Shown piece after piece: positions 23,932 to 36,045 of a DNA stretch of 64,000 nt. The stretch spans positions 558,001 to 622,000 of the forward strand of contig NW_020194631.1 in assembly GCF_002865645.1 (NCBI RefSeq). Reading direction: 5' to 3'. The position numbers were made by a program, and so were the translations under genes. The stretch is from Hyaloscypha bicolor E (lineage: Eukaryota; Ascomycota; Leotiomycetes; Helotiales; Hyaloscyphaceae). Below the pieces are notes generated by a model. That model made no database searches and was not told the origin of the DNA. It worked only from the letters and a program-made list of their open reading frames with translations. Position 1 is the stretch's first letter. Each line of letters begins with the position of its first letter.

Positions 23932-26900
23932 ATGGAGCCCGGTGAATACCTTACCAATGTATTATCATCCGTAAGTTCTGGCTTTCATCTGATCAATTCG
24001 TGGCTGATTGTTTCACTAGAATATTTTTGCATCCATAATATACGAATACTTCGAGCCGCAAAGCCTTCCCGCGGGAACCGCCAGAAAATACCTCCAAAGA
24101 CTCGAAGCGGGGTGGAGACAAGAGGGAAAGCTTGTCTATTGTGATCCTTTCAGAGACGGCATCTGGATTTTTCAGGGCACGGCTAATGCCTCGAACAATA
24201 CGATTTCCAGGGACGCAGATGCCCCGAGTGTTGCGGAGGCTTATAGCGCTGGCCTAGTCCAACGGGACAAAGGCACGTATGAGCCAGCGAGTCTTGTGAG
24301 AAGCAAGCAAGCAATTTCGAACAACACAAGTACTCCCAGTAGCGGCTCATCCCCATCTTCGTCTCTGGACAGCACGATACGGAATGCCCAAGCTCTCAAC
24401 GCAAGGTCAATTCAAACAAATTCGGCTCTAGGGGTTATACAGGAGCCATCTACAACCTCTCCTGGCGCCAGATCCGCATTAGGTGCCGACACACCCACAT
24501 CCCTAAAAGACATCCATGAGTTATTCATCTCCGCGGTACTGGGATCTATAGTCTACTTTCTCTGTCGTGATCACGGGTTCGTCCCTCTGAACTCGCGAAC
24601 ATTGATCTTGACCCCTCTCAAACCCAAATGCAAAGGCTACTTTACGAACAAGCATACACAAGTTACCAATGCTATTGAGCTCGCGACCCTCGATATAAGT
24701 CTGACCTCTTTGGGCACACTTGTGGTCAAAGCTCGCTCAAACCTGGCTCGTGGCCTCCAGGCGTTGCTTGAAAATTCAGGCTCAGCAAGCGTTTCATCCA
24801 AGCTAGCTCCGGGTGCCGCTCTATGGCTGGCACCTGGAGGAAATGCTGCTAAGTTTTACAGCTATACCGATGAGAAGAACTTGTCTACAAGCTTGTCAAT
24901 ATCTCAAATCCAGGCAGGTGCTGCGGAACAGCGACCCAGCAACGTCAACTCTCTCACCATCAAATCTTGGCAATCTAAGTGTCTCGAGTGGTTGTCGACC
25001 AAGGGCTTGAATGCATCGGTCCTGGAAGATGGTGGCTGGCTCTTTGTCCAGGTTGTTGGCAGTTATCCGCCATACCTCAATGGCGAATTCCAAGGATTGC
25101 CAGTGGCGGATGAATTGGCTCTTGTTCCCTGGCCCGCACTATTGTGTTTTCAGACCTCAAGCATTGGACCTCGATCCTTGCAGGTTATTCACAATGGTCC
25201 TACTGGCCCTCGTGATTCCCTCGCGTTTGCTGAAGACTGGTTCACTGGTAAAGACGAGAGAGCCATGGCCATGTCCAAAAGACAAAAAGACCGTCAGGCA
25301 GCCGAAACTTTATCAAAAGAGCAAGCCGATGTCGAGGCTCGCGCACTTCAATCCATCACGTACTCACCTGCCACTTTGCGGAGAGGGAGCAATGCCGGTG
25401 CTATGTATCCCACGCCTCCAGATGCCCCACACCACCCTATCGGTGCTACACCCTCTTTTGACGGCACCGCATCGACACCTGGAAACCCGCACCCCTTCGC
25501 CTCTCACGACCCAGGGACCGCCAGTCAAGTGACCTCTGGCGCAAATGACGCAGACGCAGACTTATGGGGCTCATCTGTTAAAAAAGAGCGGAACAATTCA
25601 GGCATGGCTTTCAATGACAATGAAAACGACAATCCCAATATGTTTGGAGATTTGGGAGATGATATATTTGGGACTGATGTTACGGATGCCGACTTCAGCT
25701 TTTTCGATGAGCCTGACGCTGTCCTGCCGGGTCTCAAAAATGAATCGCCAGTTGTCTCGCTCCCTGTCTCTCAGGAGGCTTCATTTTCAGAGGAGACTGC
25801 TGTTTCCAATCCTACAAACCTTCAGGTTCTCGATCCCCCTGACACGACTATGTTGGACGTCAATATCAGCGAAAGCCGAATGGATGAACTACCGCCGCCT
25901 TCATCTGAAGCAGCCGTACTCAAAAACAAAATAGAAACTGGGGAAGTTATAAAAACAGAAACCATCGATACCAATAAGAACCGCCCAACGCCTATTATTC
26001 TGCCTCTTGATAAGGAAACGGTATTTAAGCGACTCGTACGAGAGCCATCGGGGAATACGAGACAGAAACAGCCTAGGCGGGCGAGTCTTTTCGACCGAGT
26101 AGACTTTGAGGATGCTCTCCTCTCAGTAAACGAAAAATATGGCGCTCACGGCCAATTCAATTATAGTGCCAAGCTCAAACGAAAGCAGGCCTCGAGCCAA
26201 ATCGAACTCCCACAGACACAATACCTTCCTTCGCAGCAAAGAATACAAGAAAAAGGCCAAGAGCTTAGAAATATTGCCCACATTCTGACAAAAAATGAGC
26301 TGGATACTCCAATAAATTCCCGCGAGCCCATGGATTATCTGATGGATTCCGACGGTGGCAGTCAGGTTTCTGAACAAGACGGTACTAGCCATACCACCAG
26401 CGATCAATCTCTTCTTCCAAATCATGGGTTAAAACGTAAATGGGAGAAAGAGGACGGCGATGATATGGCCTCGACATTTGATGCTCTGGCAATGGAGCTT
26501 GAGCACTCTGCAAGTACCCCCCAATCAATCAGTGGCTCGCAAATACCCCTTCTGGAAGCAGACCCTGCAGATTGGGCGTTGGCCACATATTTTACGTCGC
26601 CCGAACCAGATATTGAGTCTAACACACTCTCGGATCTTGAAAGAGTTGCAACAGCACAGATTCTTGCAGACCAGGCAGTGTCGGGCACTCTTCAAATTCC
26701 TAAGACTGCTGGAAACGTGACTCCTTTCACCTCGAAGTCAACCTTTACCACGAAAGAATTGATCTCTAGTGTTGCCAGAGCCGCAAAGTCTTGCCTGAGG
26801 GAGATCAACGGCTGTACCATGCGCTCGTTCTTGGAAATACAAGGCATACCCGTCTTGAACCAAGGACTCAGACTACCTCCGCGGCCTATTGTCAATCCTC

Positions 26901-28549
26901 GAGGCCCAAACGGTATCGATGCTGCAAGAGCTAATAATCCGTTCCCGATACCACCACCGCAGCTTGAAGTACGTCGCGCAGATACAAAGCTCTCTGTCCT
27001 TCCTGCTGCAATCACGTTTTGGGAAAATTTAGGGTTGGGACCATCCAAAGGCCCTAAGGACGTGAGTGCTGTATGCGTCTATCCAAATTTTGACGGGGTG
27101 GCTTCAAATGCAGAGATCTTTCTTGATCAAATGAGAAGTGTATACGAGTGTTCTAGACTGGGCAGTCATGACAAACTCGTAACCAAAGACCTCACGAATG
27201 GGTTGATGCCTTTCATTGTGGAATCACCACAACAAAACAAACTTCACCATTTAAGTGCCCTCAAGGATGTTGCATCCCGACTGAGCAGAATACTGTCGTC
27301 AGTTGTGATGGAAGAAAAAAACTTTGTTGTGTACTTTATATACCCGACCGACAACAGCACACTTCTTGTCCATATATGCTCTGCATTCCAGCACCTATTC
27401 AATCTGTACAGAAAGGCATTGTCTGAAAGAAGAGTCGCCACAGCGAATGAGTTGGTGCTGCAACTGATTCCACTAGATCTTGTATCCTCGCCAACATCAC
27501 TTGCCGTACCACTTCCGTCAGAATATTTTAGACTCGCTATGGAGGTGTATGATCGATGTATAGACTTCGTTTCTTCGTCCTCGACCCCAGCAATAATGCT
27601 CGAGCAGCCACTTCCAAAAGCTATCGACTTTAAATTAAACGCAACTCCGTCCGCATCTCTCCTTCAAGAGAACACCTGCCTTCATGTTGGTTATGCGCAA
27701 AGCATTGATGACCGCTGGATCACTGCTACATGGACCGATAATAGAGGCACGCAGCAAATGACGGCTTCTTACTGTCTAGGACGAAAGAACGAACCGATCT
27801 CGATGCCATTCTCTGAAGTTGCTAATGAGATATGGGGGACTACGCTAAATTTCATTGCAAGCAAGAAGATTCACTGGCGTATCATGATTGCGCGAGTAGG
27901 AGTAATGGACCCATCCGAAATCGACTTCTGGACCGGCCTTGCGTCGACAGAATCCGAGGCTCAAGTCAGTTTGACGCTCATAACAGTCCAGACGGATCCA
28001 TCCTTGCGTCTGTTACCAGCTTCGATCACTCTAGCACCCAATACAAATAGTGCAACCTCTGTTGCCACTCCAGTATCCACGCCTCAGGCCTTGCAATCAT
28101 CAATTGTCTCACCTGGCGACGCAGCAACGCCGGCGAAGGAGATTGCAAGTGCTGCTACGCCCGTAGATGGACCGGTTGAGCCTGATAGTGATGCCCGATT
28201 GATAGACTCCACGGACCAGAGCTGGGGCGCCGTCCTGTCCCATCGCCTAAACAACTCAAATTCACTCATGGAGCTGAATCCCGCACTTATAAGCGGTTAC
28301 CTTCTGAAACGTGGCGGCGTTCACAGTGATGATCCGCCAATCATCATGGAGGTCAATATTCTGTACAGTGAAGTGGTAGGAAACCCGCGAACATTCCACG
28401 AGGGTCTTTTGAGGGAAATTCTTGGTTATTATAGAGGACTTGGAACGTTGGCACGGGTACGTGGCCTGGTGGACTCTGTGGGGGATGTGAGACCATGGCA
28501 CATTGCCGCCGCCGAAAAGGCAGTGAAAGCTTTGTACATGTTAATGTGA
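23932..28549 (+). CDS. med13: Mediator kinase-module subunit 13 (Med13/SSN2)
   Basis: A 39-nt first exon (23932-23970, MEPGEYLTNVLSS) joins across a 49-nt intron to 24020-28549, giving 1522 residues. This start was chosen because it gives the family-like GEYLTN opening and reads straight into SIIYEYFEPQ and the EGKLVYCDPFRDGIWIFQ strand. The middle is long and disordered, with the acidic DIFGTDVTDADFSFFDEPD signature of fungal Med13. The C-terminal Argonaute-like part ends with YYRGLGTLARVRGL and RPWHIAAAEKAV. Med13 links the Cdk8/cyclin C module to core Mediator and represses or tunes RNA polymerase II transcription in the nucleus. Confidence 0.92.
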
Positions 28550-29533
28550 CGCATATAGTATATTATATCATTGATCCTTCAGCCGCTCCCCCGATGTAGT
28601 GATTCAGGAGAGAAAGTAACGGCCGAGCATGCTCAGAAATGGCTGAGGTATTGCGAATAGCTGTAGCTTGGGAATGGCCATTTTTGATCCTAAAAGTTCA
28701 TCAATCAAGAACAGCTGTCGGCTATTGAGCGCCTCTTGCCCTTTTCAGAGTCAAATCACATGGTGCTTCGGGGTTCAAAGGGGGCTTCTCGCTTAGGAAG
28801 TCCAGAAGTTACCCCAGACTACACTCTACCAAAGCATCATTCAATAAGGGAAGGAGATGTGGAGTTTCTTTCAACCACGCGTCGATTTCATGCGTCATAA
28901 TGAGATATCGTCCTAGAGGCAATTTTATTACCATTTCAAGTCCACCTCGAGGAGCAATTTCGGCCCTTTTTTGCGGCTCTTGCGGCTCTTGCGGCTCATC
29001 GGCTTCGAGATTGAAGGCTCGTCTCATCAGGTGAGACCCTTTTGCCTACATTTCTGTTCCATTCAAAGCAGTACCTGATTGTTGGTCCTGTTATTCTAAG
29101 CAGACTGCATCCTGATTGCAGAGCCGGATCGGCCGGGAACAGCTTGTCATATCTTAGCGATTACTCATGAGAAGTAATTTTCCGCGATGTGGCGAGAAGT
29201 CGTTCGCCGAGGCCTTTTGGTTGGCGGATCGACCGGAATAATAATCTGGGGAATTGTTCCTAGGGTCAAATTGACGAATAAGCAATTGCATATTGTTGTT
29301 ATTTGTTCCATCCGCTGACCTTGAGAGGAGAATAATCCCGGGTCAAACCCGGAGTTTCATGAAACTGGACGAAAGAGTGCTGATCTTGTGCTCTTCGATA
29401 TTTTAGTTTAACTATACTGCCGAATGCATGACCGCATCGTGAAGAAAAGCTTATAAGCTAAGTTGTGCTTCCCTTCCAAGAACGACATTTCATGTACGGT
29501 CTCTCTCCTGCTATTGGAATACTAGACATCATA
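28550..29533. other. Intergenic region upstream of the sugar transporter
   Basis: About 980 nt. It includes three near-perfect tandem copies of TTGCGGCTC (28971-28997) and a 72-codon minus-strand frame with no recognised domain. One CTGGGG near 29247 fits the CreA consensus SYGGRG, a common motif by chance. Probably the transporter promoter. Confidence 0.4.
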
Positions 29534-31716
29534 ATGGGTAGATTATCGAGATTCAAACCCCAAATGCCTTTCCCTGGGTGGAAGGCAAAGACTTCGTCTA
29601 ATGGAGAAGGATCTCACGCTGAGAAGGAGATGGAGAAGTATGTCGGGCCTTACGACAATGCCCCTATTCCTCGTCTAACTATTCACTCCTTCATCATGGG
29701 TGTATTTGTAAGAGTTTTTCCCTTTTGATCTCTTCTAACCCCAACAAGGCGTGGACGGCCTTCTTTGCCCCAAATAACTCTAAACATTCCCCGAAAAAGG
29801 ATCTTGCTGACTCCTCACTCTTTCAGGTTTCCATGGGAGGCTTTATTTTTGGGTATGATACCGGACAAATTTCTGGATTCTTGGTAAGCAGTCGAGAGAG
29901 GGTGTTCGTTGAGGACTATGTCAATTCGACAATTACTGACCTTCTCTCCTTGTCTAGGGCATGGCAGAATTTCAAAGCCGCTTTGGACAGAAAGATTCTG
30001 ATGGCCCAGGCTATCACTTCAGTAACGTCCGCTCGGGCCTCATTGTTGCTTTGGTAAAAATTGCCCTACATTTTGAGAATTGCTCTAACAACATCAGCTT
30101 TCTGTCGGAACGCTGATGGGCGCACTTCTCGGTGGGCCTGTGGCCGACAGGATTGGCCGAAAATGGAGCATCTCAGGGTGGTGCATGATGCTCCACATCG
30201 GTTTGATAGTTCAAATGACTGCAGACAATCATAAGTGGTATCAAAGTAAAGGGACACCATTATCCCGTCCCATCTAAGTAGCTAACAGTCGCAGTTGTTG
30301 TTGGAAGATGGATTGCAGGTCTTGGCGTTGGAGCGTTATCCCTATTGGTAGGATTTTCTCACATCAAATATCTCGACTCTCTCCTTTTTTGACAATGTTA
30401 ACCCGATCTAAAGGTTCCTATGTATCAAAGCGAGAGCGCCCCTCGCCAAATTCGAGGTGCTTTGATAAGGTGAATGCATACCCCAGGATGATCTGACCAG
30501 CCTGCTAAATCTTTGAAGCACATACCAGCTCTTCATCACTCTTGGTATCTTGGTCGCAAATTGTATAAATTTTGGAACCGAGAAACGCACAAACACAGGA
30601 TCCTGGAGAATACCTATGGGAATAAGTTTTATCTGGGTGTTGATTCTCGGGGTCGGCATTGTCTTTTTCCCCGAGTCCCCTCGATACGATTACAGACATG
30701 GACGAGAGGAACAAGCCAAGCGTACAATGATAAAGCTCTACGGAGTTTCTGAAAACCATCGAGTTGTGGCAGAAGAACTCGCCGAGATCAAAGAGAAGCA
30801 TGAGGAAGAACTTCTGCAATCAGGGGAACCATGGTATAGGATGTTCACTGGGCCAAGGATGTTATATAGAATTGCCCTGGGTGTCTCACTCCAAGCTCTT
30901 CAACAACTCACTGGCGCGAATTACTTCTTCTACTATGGCACTGTCATTTTCAAGAGTACCGGAATCAACAACTCTTATGTGACTCAGATGATCCTTGGAG
31001 GCGTCAATTTCGGCACAACCTTCCTGGGCCTTTACGTTGTCGAAGCTTGTGGTCGTCGAAAATCTTTAATATTCGGAGCTGGTTGGATGTTCGTCTGTTT
31101 CATGGTCTTCGCTTCTGTTGGCCACTTCGCACTCGATCGTAACATTCCAGAAAATACACCACATGCAGGCAAAGCTATGATTGTTTTTGCCTGTCTGTTT
31201 ATCCTCGGATTTGCATCTACCTGGGGACCTATTATATGGACTATTTGCGCAGAGTAAGTGGCTGCTGAAACGTCTGAAAGAAAGGTTATTGATTGCATGG
31301 CCTCTAGGCTTTACCCTTCACGTTATCGCTCAAACGCTATGGCACTGTCGACTGCCTCGAATTGGGGCTGGAACTTCCTTCTTGCCTTCTTCACTCCTTT
31401 TATCGTTGGGGACATCGACTTCCGATATGGCTATATCTTTGCGGCGTGTCTATTTGTCTCGGCGGGAGTGGTCTATTTTTTCGTCATCGAAGGCCAGGGT
31501 CGCACGTTGGAAGAGATCGACACAATGTATATTCTCCATGTTAATCCCAGAGAGAGCACAAAGTGGATCGCTCCCCCACCCGAAGAATTAATCACCACCG
31601 AGAGGCTCGTCCGAGGAGAGGTTGCTGGGACTGGTGCCGACTTGGAGCAAAGTGATAGTGCGAGAGCAAGAGCAAAGGAAACCGAGCCTAGTAAGAAGTT
31701 ACTTTTGTTTTTATAG
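29534..31716 (+). CDS. MFS sugar transporter (hexose transporter family)
   Basis: Eight exons (29534-29707, 29827-29883, 29958-30053, 30098-30245, 30295-30347, 30414-30469, 30519-31253, 31308-31716) give 575 residues. All junctions keep frame and several introns show CTAAC or GCTAAA branch points. Signatures of the sugar porter family are present: GGFIFGYDTGQISGFL in helix 1, the ADRIGRK loop, VGRWIAGLGVGALS, PMYQSESAPRQIRGAL, FFPESPRYDYRHGR, SLQALQQLTGANYFFYYG in helix 7, EACGRRKS and EGQGRTLEEID at the end. It is a plasma-membrane proton- or facilitator-type monosaccharide transporter. Glucose is likely but the exact substrate cannot be read. An in-frame ATG at 29492 would add 14 residues. 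Confidence 0.93.
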
Positions 31717-31915
31717 AATTGGGAGTAAGGGGATTTTCATTCTTGGTGGGAAAGGGTTCTCAATGAAGCTCCGTCTGAGATGAGAATGGCGCTAACTTTC
31801 ACAACAGGGCCCACCGCTGCTCACTCTGGATAAATAGCCACAATGCTGCTACTGAAGAGGGTTGAAAGGACAAAGCTTGCCAAGTACGACAACATATGAC
31901 ACGCCGAGGTGTCTA
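31717..31915. other. Transporter 3' flank
   Basis: Non-coding sequence between the transporter stop and the solo inverted-repeat arm. Confidence 0.5.
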
Positions 31916-32067
31916 TCACGTCCCTGGGCTGAAGACCTGGTCTGGTAAACAGCTCTTTTTGGGTGTGTATGTGCGTCTAAAGAGAGAAGAGAGGAGGAGC
32001 GGGGAGCTCGAGCTAAGTACAGGGTGCCACGCTAGGGCCAGGTCATGTGACGCTGACGTCACAACAG
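31916..32067 (+). mobile_element. Solo terminal arm of the TA-type inverted-repeat element family
   Basis: This segment matches either arm of the complete element at 50406-51036: it starts TCACGTCCCTGGGCTG after a TA, then has GGGTGTGTATGTGCGTCTAA, AGGAGCGGGGAGCTCGAG, TACAGGGTG and a terminal GTGACG...GTCACAACA region. It is more diverged than the two arms of that element are from each other, and no opposite arm was found within the next few hundred bases. It is best read as an old, truncated copy lying just after the transporter gene. Confidence 0.75.
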
Positions 32068-33685
32068 TGTCTTTTCTTTCCCACCTGGTAACAAGACACT
32101 CGGTGGAAGTAATTGGAGCCTTCTGACATCAATTTATTGATGAAAAATGGCCTTTAGTTTATATAATGTATTAATTGATTTCTCTCAATTCCCAAGAGCC
32201 GCTCTCTCCGAAGAATCGAGTGACTGAAAATGGCGCTACCAGGGTCAAGGAGCTACCGCAGTCGTCCTTCTTCCCTCATTGAACGGAAAGCGGCTATGAT
32301 ATGTGTCTGATTTCAATCCCAAAGAAGTGCTTCATCTCTTGCCCACGGTCCTTTCCCCCTTTTCATCCACATTATTTTCGAACCTCAACTCGGACCCGAG
32401 AAAAGCCAAGCCGGATAACCGGTCTCGACTCTTGCTCCCGGGTTCTCCGCGTACACGTACTCTCCCAAGTCCCCGGGCAATTCTCATCTTTTGTCTACCG
32501 GTGGGGGCACCTCTCAGATGTCAAGTGGTTGGGAAGAAAAGAGACCGACATTGCCGCACTTCCCGGTACGATGGGGCTAAATAATGGGTTCCAGTAGCTG
32601 TAACCAAAATCTAAATGTATCGAAAACTACTCTTGCCAATCACTAGACTTCTTCCTTCGAGAAGGGTACGGAAAGGTATATGGATCTAGATGAGCTTCAA
32701 CGGCGTTGCAGAGTGGTAGCCTTGGTACCCTTTCGAGCTTAAAGCTTGTCGTCCGAGCTTGGCACTCAGAGGTCAACTCAATTCGATATCGCTAGGGGGA
32801 GGAGGTCGAGGAGGGGAAACATCTTAACACCGAAAACGCCGTCTTCAAGCTTCGGTTCGATATTTTTACTTAGTATGCCATCATTTATGCGGGATGGCAT
32901 GCAGATTCACCCAACCTTGGTTGCGGCTGTCAGATTGCAAAGATTGTCCTAAACAGGAATGACGAACTGCAACATGATGTAATCCCCTGGAATGAGCTGT
33001 TGGAAACCTCGAAATTCCGGATAGAGAAAATGCGATTGGATAAGATGCAGTTCATCTCCGCAAGCTTTTGCTCTAAGGTCTAAATAGGGCATTAATCCAA
33101 TAATAAGTCCATGGAGCTCATGGAAGTAAAGCACTTGCCACAAAGTTCGAAGCAGTGGCGATGGAAGTAGAGCCATACCACGAAGCGTTAGTTGAGCACC
33201 CAATAATTTGCCACGAACTCAAAGTTTTTTAGATTATGTCAAATGATTCTAGCTTCGACTTTTGTTATCTTCTTGTCAAGGATAGATGGTTTGAGTTACA
33301 AAGCTCAACTGTCTGTGGTGCTCCCTTATTTGGTTGTTTCAGTAGCAGCTCAATAGGAGTCACTTCTTAATAATTTGAAAGAAAAGGCTCTCTGCAACAG
33401 CCACTTGATTCACCTGCTTGCCCGCCTCCCTGACTGTTATATGCTTGCGAGCTCCCTACCCCTGTTCAGACTAGAAAACAAGCACCATTTCTCAGTGCCT
33501 CATTCGGCCGTCTATGGTTTCCCCAGGGGGTAAATACGAATGTTCGAAACTCGGGAAATCCGCACATCTTATAAGTAAGCTCCACAACCTATATCGGTAA
33601 TCACTCTTCGCCCGCATTCAGACATTTGATCCCTATTTCAGTAACCTAACCGCTCGATTTGGCGTTGATTGCTATCAAACACAAG
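32068..33685. other. Intergenic region between transporter and aquaporin genes
   Basis: About 1.6 kb with no supportable gene. Overlapping open frames near 32301-32597 and a minus-strand frame at 32949-33203 lack recognisable domains and splice continuity. The right end should hold the aquaporin promoter. Confidence 0.45.
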
Positions 33686-35354
33686 ATGTCTTCCGCTTAT
33701 GTCGAGAATGGCTACACTACGGGGTACGAGGTCAGGAGGCTGCAAACAAATGACATGGAAATAGGTGTGACCGATGCAGTCCAGAGGCACGTCCAAAGAA
33801 ATGTGGTTGCTCCAAAGCCGGTGACCCAAGGGAAGCTGGACTTCGAATATTCTCGGCCTCGTTGGTATGTGATCCCAAAGCTCCATTCCCTTCCTCAAAA
33901 GTCCTTTGACATATTCTCTCCACTCTGAGAGTAAAAGCTCCAAAAGGTGTGGCTGAGCTTCTCGTTTGGTATGATTGATCAATACTAATCCCGAATTTTT
34001 GACATGCAGGTTGGGTGAAATGGCAGCCGAGGCCATGGGAGTCTTCTTCTATCCTTATCCTGGAATAGCTTCCCAAGCTTCCATTTTTCTCAATGGGGCC
34101 GAGCCAGCCTTTGGATCCATCTTCCAAACCGGATTGGCATATGCAATGTACTTATGCTCTCGACTTTATTGTCCATTTTCTGAGTGGTTCGCTAGTCGCG
34201 GGATATTTGAAGCTTTCGCCTCAGGACCCCTGGGTACATTGAAAGTTTCTGACGAGATGCAGGGATTGCTTTTGCCATTATTGTCTGCGGTCCGACTTCT
34301 GGTGGTCACTTTAACCCCGCAATAACTCTGTGCTTTGCTATTTGGCAAGGGTATGTTGGAAGAAGCATCAAATCTTGACAAACTTGACTAATTTGAGTAC
34401 TAGATTCCCTTGGTCAAAAGTGCCAAGGTATATCTTTGCTCAGATCTTCGGTAGCTTCTTAGCCGGTCTCATCCTCGGCCAGTATCACCCACAACTTACG
34501 CTGCTTGCTGCTAAATTTCGCTCAAAAGGCTTGAGCCCAAACTCACTTAGAGGGCCGGGCAGTGTTCTTTCTAGTTTTCCTACAGCGACCGAGATAAACT
34601 ATGGCTACTTGTTTTTTATTGAATTTGTATTTTGGAATAAATACCCGGACCTGATTAACCTGACTAATTGGAACATACAGCCTGTTGATAGTTTCATCGG
34701 GTAAGTGAACCACTTCTACCAATTGAACGAAGACGAACTTGCCCTTTGCAGTATTGTGATCTGGGCGGTTCTCGATCCAGCGAATCCGTTCAATGCTCCT
34801 TCTTCGGCGCCCTTTGTTATCGGCCTTGTAAGTTATATTATCGAATCTTCTTCTCCACCTGAGAACAGAGCAAATCTGAAAGATACTGACCTGCCAACTT
34901 TCAGGCCTATGCCAATATGGTCTGGGGTTTCACAAACGTCACAATCTCCACAAATCTGGCTCGTGATCTTGGAACTAGAATTGTGGCGGCGATCTTCTAT
35001 GGAGGAGACGCATTCAATACCAATGCGCCAATCGCCATTCCGGTAAACGTCCCAGAAACTCTATTCGGCGAGCCTTATTCTCACAACATGTTGTTTTTCC
35101 CGTGCTTGAGGGCTCAGAGGTTTCACCAGAGCCGGCCTGTTCATTTATCTTGGTAGCTTGGCACCTTAGATCCTGGTCTCCCACTCTTAAAACCCAAAAA
35201 ATTCCATATTGATTCAATGGCAGCTACTTTGGTCTACGAAGTTCTTCTTAAAGACAGTTTCGCCATCATTGCTAAGGGCCACAGTGTTCACGAAGATAGC
35301 CAGGAAGGCCTGCCACACCACTTGACGAAGACCGGGCAATGGAAGAGGGGATAA
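33686..35354 (+). CDS. Aquaporin / MIP family channel with irregular splicing, possibly decaying
   Basis: Supported exons: 33686-33864, 34010-34147, 34263-34350, 34404-34626, 34681-34700, 34752-34827, 34905-35067 and 35224-35354. The product has GGHFNPAIT (first NPA motif), IVIWAVLDPANPF, and NLARDLGTR in place of the second NPA, a variant I recall in a filamentous-fungal aquaporin group. The tail EDSQEGLPHHLTKTG also fits that group. Two oddities are seen. Exons 2 and 3 join out of frame unless a 38-nt microexon (34196-34233) and a 29-nt intron are used. The last intron needs a GC donor (GGCGAGC, 35068). Either splicing is unusual or the gene is being lost. It would move water or small neutral solutes across a membrane. 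Confidence 0.72.
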
Positions 35355-36045
35355 CGAGTAACATTGCAAGGAGAGATGACTACAATGGAGCATATCAAAA
35401 TGGCAAGGCCGCCGAAGAGTCCCTCGCTTGATTGTTGTCTCCGGAGTTGCCATGGAAAACATTCTACAAAAATAGATAGAAGGAAGGAAAGGGACAGCCA
35501 AATTTAGATAGAATGTATCATTTGAGTTGGGAAGTGGCTCTTGCCAATAGACGAAGTGCTCTTGGAACTCCATCGATGATCGAAATGATATGTTATTCAC
35601 GGAAAAGGGCACGCAGGTTGTCAACAAACATCTCGAGAGTAAAATGCTGAACAGTACCAAGAAACCTGCAATTCAATCTCCAGGGATCATTCGCCATGAA
35701 AGTGGTGACACACTGAGCCTCTAGCTAGATAAATATATCGACTTGATAGATAGTGTTGTGGTGTAAGAGTAATGAATTTGAACTCCATCTTGGGCTAGAA
35801 ATGTGGTTCCCGTCACGTGTTGCAAGCAAGGGATCCACGGGTTTGTTGTGAGTGGGCAAATTAAAATTTCCGTTTACGCCTGTGTTTACTCGTCACATCG
35901 AGAAGCAGCAACACGGCATCATGGCCCTTCTTTTCCTGTCGTTCTTCTAGAGTTGACCAGACGGTCCTTGCGCGCTTTTCTTCGTTCCTTTCTTGTTTTC
36001 TTCTCATGCGCGCAAACGACGTCGGAATTTGTCCCTCATTGAACA
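35355..36045. other. Intergenic region
   Basis: About 690 nt between the aquaporin and PRMT5 genes. No supportable gene. Presumed 3' UTR and promoter. Confidence 0.5.

Noticed and set aside
28809..29027. 72-codon minus-strand ORF with TTGCGGCTC tandem repeats
   Set aside because: Short, no recognised domain, and the QEPQEPQ-type run comes directly from the tandem repeat.
32301..32597. Two overlapping 93-98 codon ORFs after the transporter
   Set aside because: Overlapping frames without domains or splice continuity.
32949..33203. 84-codon minus-strand ORF upstream of the aquaporin
   Set aside because: No recognisable family. It could be a relic, but nothing supports it.
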